Below, in pieces: positions 34,792-44,050 of a DNA stretch of 64,000 nt; within the stretch, counting starts at the first letter, position 1; each line of letters opens with the position of its first letter. The stretch lies in NCBI RefSeq assembly GCF_000022325.1, contig NC_012034.1:2293501-2357500 (forward strand), given 5' to 3'. Source of the stretch: Caldicellulosiruptor bescii DSM 6725. Its GTDB lineage: Bacteria; Bacillota; Thermoanaerobacteria; Caldicellulosiruptorales; Caldicellulosiruptoraceae. The position numbers and the translations under genes are program-made. The notes below the pieces were generated by a model. The model had not been told where the DNA came from. It saw only the letters and a program-made list of their open reading frames with translations, and did not search any database.

Positions 34792-35120
34792 CTTCCTCTT
34801 TGAGAGGAAAGCAGCGCAAAATCACTTCTCGCTGCTTGTGGCTTCTAATCTTTAGCCACTTTTTAAAACACTATCTTTAACGCTGGCCTCTTGCCAGCCT
34901 TGCTATCTTTGAATAATTCTTTCTTTCTGGGCATGGAATTTAATGTCCTTACCCCCCTGGGTGCGGATTTTTAAATCCCGCTTACCCGCAAACGAGACTA
35001 TTATTCCATTCCAGGTAAGTCTAAACTATTTAGCTGGTTGAGGCCAGCTTAAATCTTAGTTTAAGCTGGTTCCTCGTTCTACTGCCCAAGGTTGTATACT
35101 TACCTTGGCTCGGAATGGAA
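34792..35120 (+). ncRNA. Candidate IS110 bridge RNA / structured non-coding left end
   Basis: About 330 nt upstream of the IS110-type transposase are dense in stems: TTCCTC/GAGGAA (34792), GCAGCG/CGCTGC (34811-34835), GTGGCT/AGCCAC (34838-34859), CTGGC/GCCAG (34883-34897), GCGGATTT/AAATCCCGC (34963-34981), and a long-range pair in which CCATTCC and AGGTAAGT (35006-35020) face ACTTACCT and GGAATGG (35098-35118), enclosing two further hairpins (35032-35067). IS110 elements encode a bridge RNA in a long non-coding left end that guides target and donor recognition. Position and structure fit; RNA ends and loop guides are not resolved. Confidence 0.5.
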
Positions 35121-35171
35121 AACTCAAGCCCTAATTCGATTTTAAAACTACTTACGAGGAGGTCTTATGCT

Positions 35172-36465
35172 ATGAACTTAAAACCTATTGCCGGGATTGA
35201 TGTCTCCAAATATTTCAGCGAAATGGTGGTTATCTCTCCTGCAAATGAAATACTTGCACGCTTGACTATCCATCACAATAATCCCGCTGACTTTGAGAGG
35301 GCTATTGAAATCCTTAAAAAAGTTGAAGAGGATTTCGCGGCTCGCCCTATCATCGTCATGGAAGCCACAGGGCATTACCACAAAATCCTCTCCCGCTTCT
35401 TTACTTGTCGGGGGTGGGATGTTTCTATTATAAACCCCTACAATCTAATTCTATCAAAAATGCGGGAGAAAGTAAAAGTAAAAAATGATAAAAATGATGC
35501 CCTGTGGATTGCCTTAACCTTCAGGCTTACTAACTCTGCTATAGCACAACCTTCATCTGAAACCCTCGATTGCTTGAAAAACCTATGCCGTCAGTACTAC
35601 AACCTCAGCGATGAGTTGACCTCTTACAAATACAGACTTACTTCTGTCGTCGACCAAATTATGCTCAACTTCAAAGAGGTCTTCCCTGACATTTGCTCTA
35701 AAACATCTTTGGCTATACTTGAAAACTACCCTACTCCAAACGATATCCTAAGCGCTGACAGTGAAAAACTTATTTCCATCATTCAGCAAACTTCTAAAAA
35801 AAGCTACCAATGGGCTAAAGAAAAATATGATCTACTCATCGCGAAAGCTAAAGAATTTAAGCCTTTTTCTATCTCCAACTTGGCAAATGTTACTATGCTT
35901 AAAGTCTACATTAACATGGTCTTGACTTTGCAACAAAACATCGACAAAATTTTTGAAGCCATAAATCAGCTTGTTCAGCAGTCTTCACAGACTCAACCTT
36001 CAATATCCGAAAATATTAACCTTCTTCAATCTATCCCCGGCATAGGTTTTCTCACTGCTGCAACTATCCTTGCTGAAATAGGTGACTTCGAAAAATTTTC
36101 AAAACCTAATAAACTTGTTGCCTTCTTTGGCATTGATCCTTCCGTAAATCAATCCGGGCAATTTGTCTCTACATCAAACAAAATGTCTAAACGTGGCTCT
36201 AAAATCTTGCGAAGAATCTTATTTACAATTGCTCTTGCCAATATCAGAACCAAAAGAGATTCTAAGCCTTGTAATCCTGTACTATTCGAATACTATCAGA
36301 AAAAGTGCCAACAAAAGCCCAAAAAAGTTGCTATTTTTCGCTGTTATGAGAAAGCTCATATGCATTATCTTTGCTGTTATGCGTGATAAAAAGCCTTTTG
36401 AACTTAGAACTCCTGAAGAACATATTCAAAGATGCTTTAATAAGACTGCTGTTTATTGCGTATAA
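35172..36465 (+). pseudogene. IS110-family DEDD transposase, frameshifted near its 3' end
   Basis: RuvC-like N-terminal domain (IAGIDVSKYFSEMVVIS, then VMEATGHYHKI and KVKNDKNDALWIALT give the acidic residues) and C-terminal Transposase_20 domain (LLQSIPGIGFLTAATILAEI, SKRGSKILRRILF with the catalytic Ser). ATG 35172 follows AGGAGG. The written frame ends at 36386 with an abnormal tail. From the T5 run at 36334-36338 the neighbouring frame reads FAVMRKLICIIFAVMRDKKP, then FELRTPEEHIQ, and ends at 36465, which is the normal IS110 C-terminus. One extra T therefore breaks the gene. Confidence 0.85.
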
Positions 36466-36622
36466 ATAATTGTTTTATTAATGAAACATTGGTTAACCAT
36501 AATATGTGTCTAGCCTCCATATGTTATGTCAACTTCTAATGGATGGCTTACCTTCTTATACCCTTTTAAAAGAATTTTTTACCATAAAATGTTATCAAAA
36601 ATTTTTTAAAAAACTCTTGACT

Positions 36623-37480
36623 TTAATTAGCTGGTCTCTTTATATTAACATTAGTTGTGTTTCCACCAACGTAATTAATTATATTTGTCAATAATTTTAC
36701 AAACTCTTTCTGAGGTTTTGAAATACTCTTACATACATTTACATTTTTGTCTCCACTATTTATCCAAAAAACCTTCCCCTCCCCAACATTCCTGTAAACA
36801 AAAAGCGGTACATCCTTAGAATTTGAGTTTCTACCTTTACATAACACAAAAACATCTTCATTCCATTCTCCCCAACATATTTCTTCGTCATCTAGATAAA
36901 AAGTATCTTCCAAATTTGATAACAATGGATGATTTCTATATTCAGGATTTATCTCATATCTTACGGCTTCTTTGCATCTCTCAAAATTAGTAATTGTACA
37001 TCCAAATATCGCTTCTAATTCATTATTTCGGGTTCGCCTATAAATTATGTCATGTGTCCCTAAAAGAAATCCTCCTTTTTTTACATAATCGCATAATTTG
37101 TTTTGTATAATATTTCTTTCATTTTCGTTTTCTGATAATTTTGTAACATCAGTTACAATTAAAATTACAATATGTAATACTTTAGGATTTAATGGAAAAC
37201 AGAGGATTTCTCTAGGATGCCTTAATAAATAATAATTATAATTTGGACAACTCGTTTCTAAAGATGTTATTATATTCTTAGCAATATTATTACTGTCATC
37301 AATCCAAACTAATACGTACTTTTTTTTCTTTAGTTGATATAGAAGTATTCTTTTTATTTTACTAAACCAAATTTTAAAATTTTTATTGTTAAAAAATATA
37401 AACATTAATATAGTGACTATTACTTGCGATACTATGTTTATCAAATACTCTTTAAAAATTGTATAAAAAAACCTTAGCAT
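36623..37480 (-). CDS. Membrane-anchored protein with ThuA/GATase-like domain
   Basis: About 285 residues. An N-terminal membrane segment (IVSQVIVTILMFIFF) and basic region precede a soluble alpha/beta domain. KVLHIVILIVTDVTKL, then LCDYVKKGGFLLGTHDIIY and later VPLFVYRNVGEGKVFWINSG resemble class-I glutamine-amidotransferase-like/ThuA proteins, but no catalytic Cys-His pair is evident. I start at ATG 37480 because AAGGAGGTG precedes it. A hairpin also found before the SLH gene at 62721 lies about 45 nt upstream. Function unknown; it sits between two transposase relics. Confidence 0.6.
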   Translation of the reverse strand: MLRFFYTIFKEYLINIVSQVIVTILMFIFFNNKNFKIWFSKIKRILLYQLKKKKYVLVWIDDSNNIAKNIITSLETSCPNYNYYLLRHPREILCFPLNPKVLHIVILIVTDVTKLSENENERNIIQNKLCDYVKKGGFLLGTHDIIYRRTRNNELEAIFGCTITNFERCKEAVRYEINPEYRNHPLLSNLEDTFYLDDEEICWGEWNEDVFVLCKGRNSNSKDVPLFVYRNVGEGKVFWINSGDKNVNVCKSISKPQKEFVKLLTNIINYVGGNTTNVNIKRPAN

Positions 37481-37502
37481 CCTGCACCTCCTTAAACTTT
37501 TC

Positions 37503-37552
37503 AAATTTATTAGCCTTTTGCAGAAACGCTCAAGATGAGCGTTATCAAGCTT
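37503..37552 (-). promoter_or_regulatory. Conserved 5'-leader hairpin, copy A
   Basis: AACGCTCA-TCT-TGAGCGTT is a perfect 8-bp hairpin on the minus strand, within about 48 nt matching copy B at 62755-62801 at roughly three quarters of positions. Both copies lie at the same distance from a downstream start codon. Confidence 0.5.
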
Positions 37553-37646
37553 TACATAGAATCAAAAAAGTCTGGTCACCTTCCTTATAATTGTAGTAAA
37601 ATATGATTATATAAAACAAATCTTCTACTATGAGGAGGGTTCCAAA

Positions 37647-39080
37647 ATGTTCAACACCAAACCTAAACAACTTTCATTTTTAGACTTATTTTCCCACCTA
37701 AAGGCTTTGGTTTCTTAACAACTCTTGATACCCTCTTGGGCTTGTTCAATAGATTTATCGACTTGTCACATTATATACCTTCTTCTTTCTACAAATGCTT
37801 ACTATAAACACTTTGGCAAGCATAGATACTTCTCCTTAGAATCTATGCTTCTGTGCTTCCTTGTCCAAAAATTACTCAAACTAAATACCCTAACACCGCT
37901 TCGCGCTGTTCTTCTTAACTCTTATGAACTCCGTTTATTTTGTAACTTAAATGGCAATGTCCCCTCTATTTCTACTTTCTCTCGCTTCAGAAAACTATTT
38001 AACAGTGAAATCCACAAACTCTTTCAAAATATCTCTATCCACGCACACAATATTTCTCTCCAACAATGCCCTCAAGCTTCTTCAATCTTAATCTTTGATA
38101 CAACTGGTATTGTCCCACAGGTCCGTGAAAATAACCCAAAATTCATTCATCTACTGCTGAAAAATACATCAAAAGCTAATCCTGAGCTGTCTTCTGATAA
38201 AATCTACTTCTGCTGTTTATTCTTCTTTGCCTAAAAGTGCTAACGCTAATCCTAACATCCGCCTTATGTTCACAAATGACCATTTCTGCTGGGCTTTGAA
38301 ATTTGCTGTCATCATAAGCGCTCTCGGTATTCCTTTAGCATTAGTTCCTCTGTTTAACTCTGATTCTACTTTTTCTGACCCACATCAAGAAAAAGCTATC
38401 TCCGACTTCTGCCGCTTTAATTCCTTCGCTCGAAACTTTATTCTCTTATATTCCCAAAAATTTTTCTACTTTCATCGCTGATAGCGCCTTGGATTCACAT
38501 AACATCTACTCCACTTTAATAAATTCTTTCAACTTCTCTAAAATAGTTATTCCTCTAAATACAAGAGCCTCTAAAAATACTATACCTACTTCAGATCCTA
38601 ATATCGTTATATCTGAAGATATGGTATCCCTATCTGCAAAAAGTTCAATAAACCTTTTAAACCCAAAGGCAAATGTCAGGGTAAAAATCGCTCTTTGCGC
38701 CTTAAATGGACTTGCCCTATGTCGCAATACAAAGATGGCAAACGTGTCTGCTCTTGCCCTCAACCTTGTACTACCTCTAAATCGGGGGCAATAGTTTATA
38801 TATCCTGACGATTTTCGCTCTTTCCCAGGTCTGAGCAGAAATTCTCAAGAGTTTTTAGACCTCTACAAAAAAGTGTCGCTGTAGAGCAGACTATTTTCCA
38901 CTTAAAATCCTACATGGGCTCTGATACTATTCTGTCCTTATGACCATATTTCTATTTTCTCTGATTTCTTGCTATCTGCCATTACTTTTTCGCTCTTGTT
39001 TATTCTCGCTCACAATATCAAACTCTATTGATTCTTTATTGACTATCAAAAAGCTTAACAAACTCAAAAAACTTATCGCT
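37647..39080 (+). pseudogene. Decayed DDE transposase of an IS4/IS1182-like element
   Basis: ATG 37647 has a good GAGGAGG site and reads KPKQLSFLDLFSHLKAL before the first stop near 37717. The same protein continues in other frames: LDTLLGLFNRFIDLSHYIPS (37730), YKHFGKHRYFSLESMLLCFL (37804), ILIFDTTGIVPQVRENNPKF (38088), then PKSANANPNIRLMFTNDHFC (38228) and further pieces to about 39080. At least five frameshifts or stops make it inactive. A hairpin CCTTCTAA/TTAGAAGG at 39145-39169 may mark its 3' end. Confidence 0.75.
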
Positions 39081-39420
39081 TAAAACTACTATTTTTTAAG
39101 TCTATTTCTTACAAAAAATTTATGGTTTTGTTTTTACTGAAACCTTCTAAGCTCAGAGTTTAGAAGGCTTAGGATACTATTGTCTTTTTCAAAGTTGTTA
39201 ATTTTTATCATATGTTTTTACTGATTATTTTTGTTTGTATTGATAATATTTGGTTATCATTTTGCTTTTCTTTTTGTATCTTGATTGTATTTCATGTTAG
39301 TATTGGCATCTCTTACCTTCAATCACCACCCATTTTGCAAACGCCTACTTTTCGAATTTATATGAATCTATAATGTTTAATGTTTTAAAAATCGCATTTA
39401 ATTTAAATAATTAGAATAAT
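39081..39420. other. Spacer without recognisable genes
   Basis: AT-rich, with a hairpin at 39145-39169 probably belonging to the decayed insertion sequence. No supported gene on either strand. Confidence 0.5.
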
Positions 39421-40161
39421 TTAGGGCATGTACCCTTCGAAAATGATATTATCACAGTATTTTCTCGCAAATTTTTCTTCCTCTTTGTTCTTTACTGTCC
39501 AACCCAAAATTATAAATCCCTTTTCTTTGAATTTTATAATTCTTTTATTAGGCATATCATGAATATTATATGCAATAAAATCAGGGGAAATAAATTTATT
39601 TAGATACATATTTTTTAGAATCATTTTTTTCACCCACACCATGTCTTCTTCTGTAAAACTACATGAGAGAATTCCACAAACAAGGTGTGGAGCTTTTCTC
39701 TTAAACCATAATATAGTAAAAGGATTAAAAGATTGAATAGCATACTGACCTTCATAGTCTCTTAACACTTCCCATAAATTTTTCTCCAATCTGCCAGGAT
39801 ATTTTTCATTTTTTATTTCAATTAACAAAGGAACCCTATTATTTACAATTTCTAATACTTCAGTTAAAAGCGGTATTTTTTGGTCAGAATCGTACAGATT
39901 ATACTTTCTTATTTCACTATATTCGCAATCTGAAATTCTCTTTCTAACACCTGTCATCCTTTCTAACGAGCTATCATGAAATACAATTATCTTTTCATCT
40001 CTACTTAAACGAACATCAAGCTCAATAGGAAAACCATACTCTATTGCTCTTTTAAAAGCTTTTATAGAGTTTTCAGGACACTTGCCATTATTGCTATGAA
40101 GTCCTCTATGTGCAATTGGTTTCTCAAGCAACCATTTTAATTTTTCATTTAAGACAGGCAT
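39421..40161 (-). CDS. Glycerophosphodiester phosphodiesterase (GDPD family)
   Basis: 246-residue cytoplasmic protein (no signal peptide). GDPD signatures are IAHRGLHSN (residues 16-24), PENSIKAFKRAIEYG, IELDVRLSRDEKIIVFHDSS (metal ligands E and D, and the catalytic His) and PLLIEIKNE. It hydrolyses glycerophosphodiesters to glycerol-3-phosphate and an alcohol. It stands alone between a transposase relic and a gene-poor spacer. Confidence 0.92.
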   Translation of the reverse strand: MPVLNEKLKWLLEKPIAHRGLHSNNGKCPENSIKAFKRAIEYGFPIELDVRLSRDEKIIVFHDSSLERMTGVRKRISDCEYSEIRKYNLYDSDQKIPLLTEVLEIVNNRVPLLIEIKNEKYPGRLEKNLWEVLRDYEGQYAIQSFNPFTILWFKRKAPHLVCGILSCSFTEEDMVWVKKMILKNMYLNKFISPDFIAYNIHDMPNKRIIKFKEKGFIILGWTVKNKEEEKFARKYCDNIIFEGYMP

Positions 40162-40534
40162 GTAATCTCCCCCTCTTCTTCAATACATCCTTTTTATCCT
40201 AATATTTATATCCACATTTTAATTTTGATATTGTAGCAAATATTAGCATCAATTCTATTTATTGATCAATTTGTTTTATCAACTTAAACTAACTTACATT
40301 GTTTACTTTTCTTTATTTTATAGTAAAGCTTAATTCTATTAACTTTATTATATGTGCTGCTTCTCTTGACAGTTATATAATTCCTTTACATTACATAATA
40401 GTAAACTATAGGCTCTCTTATCTAAGTAAATTTCCTTATAAATAAATTTACGGGTTGCTAATAATTTAATAAATAGAAAATATACTCGCCAATTAATTTA
40501 CTTTAATTGTATCAAATTCAAATAAATTTTCTTC
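40162..40534. other. AT-rich spacer, no gene seen
   Basis: No reading frame with a credible start, and no clear terminator. A short palindrome ATTGATCAAT lies near 40260. It presumably carries the GDPD gene promoter on the minus strand, but no box is convincing. Confidence 0.4.
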
Positions 40535-41548
40535 TTATATTGCTCTGCAGGTTTCCCCCTTAACAATTGAGTGCTCAACAATTAGTCTCTTGTATGTCTT
40601 GTAAGGCTCCTCAAGTTCTTTTATTAGCATCTCAGCTGCATAATATCCTAAATAAAATATATTGGTATTTACAGTTGTCAATCTTGGCGAAGATAGCTTA
40701 GAAAAAATTGATTCGTTAAACCCTATGACAGACACGTCATACCCTACTTTCAAATCAAGCTCCCTGCACGCTCTTATTGCTGCATATGCAACAACCTCGT
40801 CAATACACACAATAGCCGTTGGCCTGTTGGGTAATTGCAACATCTGTTTTGCCTTTTCATACGAGCTTTGCTCATCAAACTCAGTAAACATAATATATTG
40901 GTTCTCAACTGGAATTTTGTATTTGGCAAGAGCACTTTTGTAACCCGAAAGCCTATCTTGAGTCAGAACAAGATTTTCCATTCCACCCAGAAAACCTATT
41001 TGAGTATGTCCAAGTCGAATTAGATACTCTGTTGCATCAAACGCAGCTTTTTTGTTGTCGTTGTCAACCCAGTTTACATAGTCTTTATCCTTGTCAGGCG
41101 ACCCTATCAGCACAAAAGGAAATTTTAGATTTCGCAAGTATTTTATTGCATAGTCGTTTATACGTGACGTCAGAAGTATAAACCCATCAACTTTCTTGCT
41201 TTTAATAAGCCTCTCCAAACTCTCTTTTTCCTTTTCTGGAGGCACAATCGAAAGCACTATTTCATATTCAGTATTGTTTATATAGCTGCAGATTCCAGAT
41301 ACAACTTGGTCGAAAAACGTAGAAGTCAGAGTTTGCTCAAGCCTTCTTGGCATGAAAATGCCCACCGAATAAGCCTTTTTCATAACAAGACTTTTCGCAC
41401 TTGCATTTGGGATATATCCAAGTTTTTTTATCGCTTCCATCACTCTTTTTGTTGTCTCGGGAGAAATTTTTGCTTTGCCAGATAACACTCTTGACACTGT
41501 GGAAGGTGAAACACCTGCTTCCCTTGCTATGTCTTTAATAGTTACCAT
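40535..41548 (-). CDS. LacI-family transcriptional regulator
   Basis: Starts MVTIKDIAREAGVSPSTVSR at ATG 41548, the LacI helix-turn-helix and hinge (AKSLVMKKAYSVGIFMP), followed by a periplasmic-binding-protein-like effector domain to residue 337. Effectors are usually sugars. Its promoter contains a CodY-like box in the spacer. No sugar transporter or glycosidase is adjacent, so the target is unknown. Confidence 0.93.
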   Translation of the reverse strand: MVTIKDIAREAGVSPSTVSRVLSGKAKISPETTKRVMEAIKKLGYIPNASAKSLVMKKAYSVGIFMPRRLEQTLTSTFFDQVVSGICSYINNTEYEIVLSIVPPEKEKESLERLIKSKKVDGFILLTSRINDYAIKYLRNLKFPFVLIGSPDKDKDYVNWVDNDNKKAAFDATEYLIRLGHTQIGFLGGMENLVLTQDRLSGYKSALAKYKIPVENQYIMFTEFDEQSSYEKAKQMLQLPNRPTAIVCIDEVVAYAAIRACRELDLKVGYDVSVIGFNESIFSKLSSPRLTTVNTNIFYLGYYAAEMLIKELEEPYKTYKRLIVEHSIVKGETCRAI

Positions 41549-41601
41549 CTTAATCTCATCCCAACTCTTTCTTACCTTTATTCTCTTAAAGTTTAATTTC
41601 A

Positions 41602-41630
41602 ATAATACCAAATATTCTGAAAAATTGCAA
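41602..41630 (-). promoter_or_regulatory. Promoter of the LacI-type gene with embedded CodY-like box
   Basis: TTGCAA (41625-41630) and TATTAT (41602-41607), 17-nt spacer. The spacer holds ATTTTTCAGAATATT (41611-41625), matching 13 of 15 positions of the CodY consensus AATTTTCWGAAAATT. Binding there would block RNA polymerase. Confidence 0.6.
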
Positions 41631-41655
41631 ATTATACTGAAAAGCTTGATTGCCT

Positions 41656-42570
41656 TTAGCTCTCAGAAGATTTTATTTCTGGCAATGTCATCTCAATCAC
41701 AAAATGATTATCACCAGTTGAATATTTTATCAGATATGAACCCTCAGGATAATATAGCGCAAACTTGTTTTTGAGAATATTCATCACTTCTTCAATCTTC
41801 TCACGGTTTTTTACGACATCATTGTAATATATTCTTATATTCAACATTCCTGATAATTCAAATATTGAAAGCTGAATTACACTTTTAATTGGAAGCTGTC
41901 TTTCTGAACAACTGGTAAAAAGCTTTGCGATAAAACTCAGTGTCCCATGAAGTATAAATCTTTCTTTCAGACTATCGTCGTGGAAGTTTACAACTATTTC
42001 AAAATTGTTCTTGAGTGAATAAACACAACCAGAAAGAATTGTTTGAAATAACGTAACCTCATACCACATCGGGACAAATATGCGGTTTGAATACACGCTT
42101 GTTTCTAAGGTGTCTAAAAGTGACTTTGCTAACCCTTCAATTTCCTTTTGTCCTTTTTCAACTGCTATTCCATATATAATCTGAATATTTCTTATTATCA
42201 TTTCCTTGTAATCAAAAATAAATTGGTTTTCAGCCCCACTTTCTTCTTTTACTAAATGAAATTTATTCTTTAATGTTTGCACAGCACTTTCAAATTTTTT
42301 ATCATCTTCATTGAAAAACTCAAAGTTACTCTCCATTAACTTTAAAACATCCTCTATCTTCTTAACTCGTCCACCAAATTCATTTACAATAGGTAAAATC
42401 CCAAAAACATATCCTGCAGCTACAATCAAGCTTAAACTTGTACAGATCAAAATCCAGGAAACTATGCTATATGTATGAGTTTGAAGCTGAATATATAAAA
42501 CAAGTCCAAAAAATAACAGAAGTTCTGTAAATGTGACTATCCCATACGCTCTTGTAAACTTTTCTTTCAT
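41656..42570 (-). CDS. Membrane protein resembling a degenerate Spo0B-type sensor kinase
   Basis: About 304 residues. Two membrane helices (about 10-30 and 35-60) are followed by a coiled region and a cytoplasmic domain. KEMIIRNIQIIYGIAVEKGQ lines up with the RHDFLNHLQVIYGL type dimerisation helix of Spo0B-like kinases, but the acceptor His is Glu. The end (SYLIKYSTGDNHFVIEMTLP) resembles the last strands of a HATPase domain, without N- and G-boxes. I start at ATG 42570 with GGTGAG upstream. The family assignment is weak inference. Confidence 0.5.
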   Translation of the reverse strand: MKEKFTRAYGIVTFTELLLFFGLVLYIQLQTHTYSIVSWILICTSLSLIVAAGYVFGILPIVNEFGGRVKKIEDVLKLMESNFEFFNEDDKKFESAVQTLKNKFHLVKEESGAENQFIFDYKEMIIRNIQIIYGIAVEKGQKEIEGLAKSLLDTLETSVYSNRIFVPMWYEVTLFQTILSGCVYSLKNNFEIVVNFHDDSLKERFILHGTLSFIAKLFTSCSERQLPIKSVIQLSIFELSGMLNIRIYYNDVVKNREKIEEVMNILKNKFALYYPEGSYLIKYSTGDNHFVIEMTLPEIKSSES

Positions 42571-42740
42571 AAACTTCTCACCAACTGCCAATCCCTTTCT
42601 TGTATTCTTTTAAATATATACCCATATTTTTGAGATATATGCACAAAAAGTTTAGTACTTCTTTGTCAAAATACCTGTATGTTAATTCAATTTTAATATT
42701 ATTTAAACGGTATTAGCAACTACTTTTTGATTGTAAAATT

Positions 42741-43958
42741 TCACAAAAATTTAAACACAACCTTTATACTCTTTTCTCTACCCTTAGATGACGCAACTTC
42801 AATGGCTTTTTGATAATCCTCAAGTCTAAAATAATGGGTAATAAGCTTTTCATACGGAATTCCGTGCTGCTGAATAAGGCTCAGTGCAAGCTGATACGTA
42901 GACATCTTGTATTCATTTATATTTTCTGTGCTGTAACAGTAAGCACCTTTGACATTCAGTTCTTTAAACCAAATAGGGGTCAAATCCAAATCTTTTACAA
43001 GTGATGCAAGCCCCACAAGAATATAGCTTCCTCGGTGTTTTGTAAGCCACATACCATCCCTAATGGTCTTTCTTGACCCTACACAGTCAAAGACCTTGTC
43101 AAACCCCCCAAGCAAGACTTTATCACCAATCATTGGTTTAAATATTTTAGCATCAGATATCTTGGCAAGTTCATCTAAATATCCTTCTTTTGACTTTACC
43201 ACTCTGTTTGCACCAAACTCTTTTGCCAAATCTGCTTGAAAATCATATTTTGCTATAGCCGTAATATCTGCTGAGCTTCCAAGCTTTCTCAAGCTCCAAA
43301 TAATTAAAAGTCCAATTATTCCGGCTCCATAAACCAAAACCTTTTCGCTATCTTTTGGAAAATTTCTCATAACAGGATGAAGAGCTGATGCTAATGGGTC
43401 GACCAGTATCGCCTCTTGGTCCTTGACAGTAGCAGGTACTTTTATAACCTGCGACTTGTGTGCAACAAAATATTCTCCCCACGACCCACCTGTTGTGCTG
43501 CACGCTCCCATAATTGTACCAGGTGAAAGCTTCCCTTCTGTTATATTAAGACAGGTTGAAAATTCCTCTTCCTGACAAGAGCTGCATCTTGGAAGTTCTC
43601 GTGCGTCACAGTCAAGCACCGGGTCAACAATGACTCTCTCACCTATTTCAAACTCCGAAACAGCTTTGCCCTTTTCAACTATCACTCCAAGATTCTCGTG
43701 CCCTATGACGAAAGGAAATGAAGCAAAAGGTGAGGTTGAGGGTGAATCGTGTAAAAATATGAGATTTAAGTCAGAACCACAAATTCCTGCGTATGTGGTT
43801 TTTATTTTAACATAGTTCTCTGATGGAAGCTCAGGTTCAGGAATGTCTTTAAGTTGAATACATGAAAATCTATTGTAAAAAAACTTCTTGGAAATTTTAC
43901 CAAGCAAAAGAGTTCTTATGTACTTTGCAACATTTGCATCAAACACAACTGCTTTCAT
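42741..43958 (-). CDS. Zinc-dependent alcohol dehydrogenase family protein
   Basis: Medium-chain dehydrogenase/reductase, 405 residues. The catalytic zinc site is at AGICGSDLN and GHENLGVIVEKGK, with a structural zinc cluster CDARELPRCSSCQ...C (about 129-148) and nucleotide fold VLVYGAGIIGLLIIW. It resembles threonine/sorbitol dehydrogenases but the substrate cannot be read off. It lies 92 nt after an alpha-oxoamine synthase gene; if the pair acts like Tdh-Kbl it would turn threonine into glycine and acetyl-CoA, a hypothesis only. Confidence 0.85.
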   Translation of the reverse strand: MKAVVFDANVAKYIRTLLLGKISKKFFYNRFSCIQLKDIPEPELPSENYVKIKTTYAGICGSDLNLIFLHDSPSTSPFASFPFVIGHENLGVIVEKGKAVSEFEIGERVIVDPVLDCDARELPRCSSCQEEEFSTCLNITEGKLSPGTIMGACSTTGGSWGEYFVAHKSQVIKVPATVKDQEAILVDPLASALHPVMRNFPKDSEKVLVYGAGIIGLLIIWSLRKLGSSADITAIAKYDFQADLAKEFGANRVVKSKEGYLDELAKISDAKIFKPMIGDKVLLGGFDKVFDCVGSRKTIRDGMWLTKHRGSYILVGLASLVKDLDLTPIWFKELNVKGAYCYSTENINEYKMSTYQLALSLIQQHGIPYEKLITHYFRLEDYQKAIEVASSKGREKSIKVVFKFL

Positions 43959-43991
43959 TCTTTATATCTCCTTTCTCTCAAAAATTCTGCC

Positions 43992-44031
43992 AAAAACTCT
44001 AAGAGGCTGCACACTCCCCTTGCAGCCTCTT
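43992..44031 (-). terminator. Terminator after the alpha-oxoamine synthase gene
   Basis: An 11-bp perfect stem, AAGAGGCTGCA (44021-44031 on the minus strand) with TGCAGCCTCTT (44001-44011), a 9-nt loop and TTTTT shortly after. It lies 34 nt before the dehydrogenase start, so it could attenuate rather than end transcription. Confidence 0.75.
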
Positions 44032-44050
44032 GTAATTTAAAAGCTCATAT

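Larger units (their letters stand above)
34792..36480 (+). mobile_element. IS110-family insertion sequence (approximate limits)
   Basis: A structured non-coding left end followed by an IS110-type transposase frame of about 430 codons. IS110 elements lack clear terminal inverted repeats and flanking duplications, so ends cannot be fixed by eye. The element abuts an IS1182 relic on its left. The transposase has a frameshift near its C-terminus, so this copy may be inactive. Confidence 0.6.

Noticed and set aside
37503-37552. Leader hairpin considered as a c-di-GMP riboswitch
   Set aside because: None of the GEMM-I or GEMM-II conserved core bases are present.
40360-40400. TTGACA in the spacer after the GDPD gene as a promoter
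   Set aside because: No -10 at proper spacing and no gene downstream on that strand.
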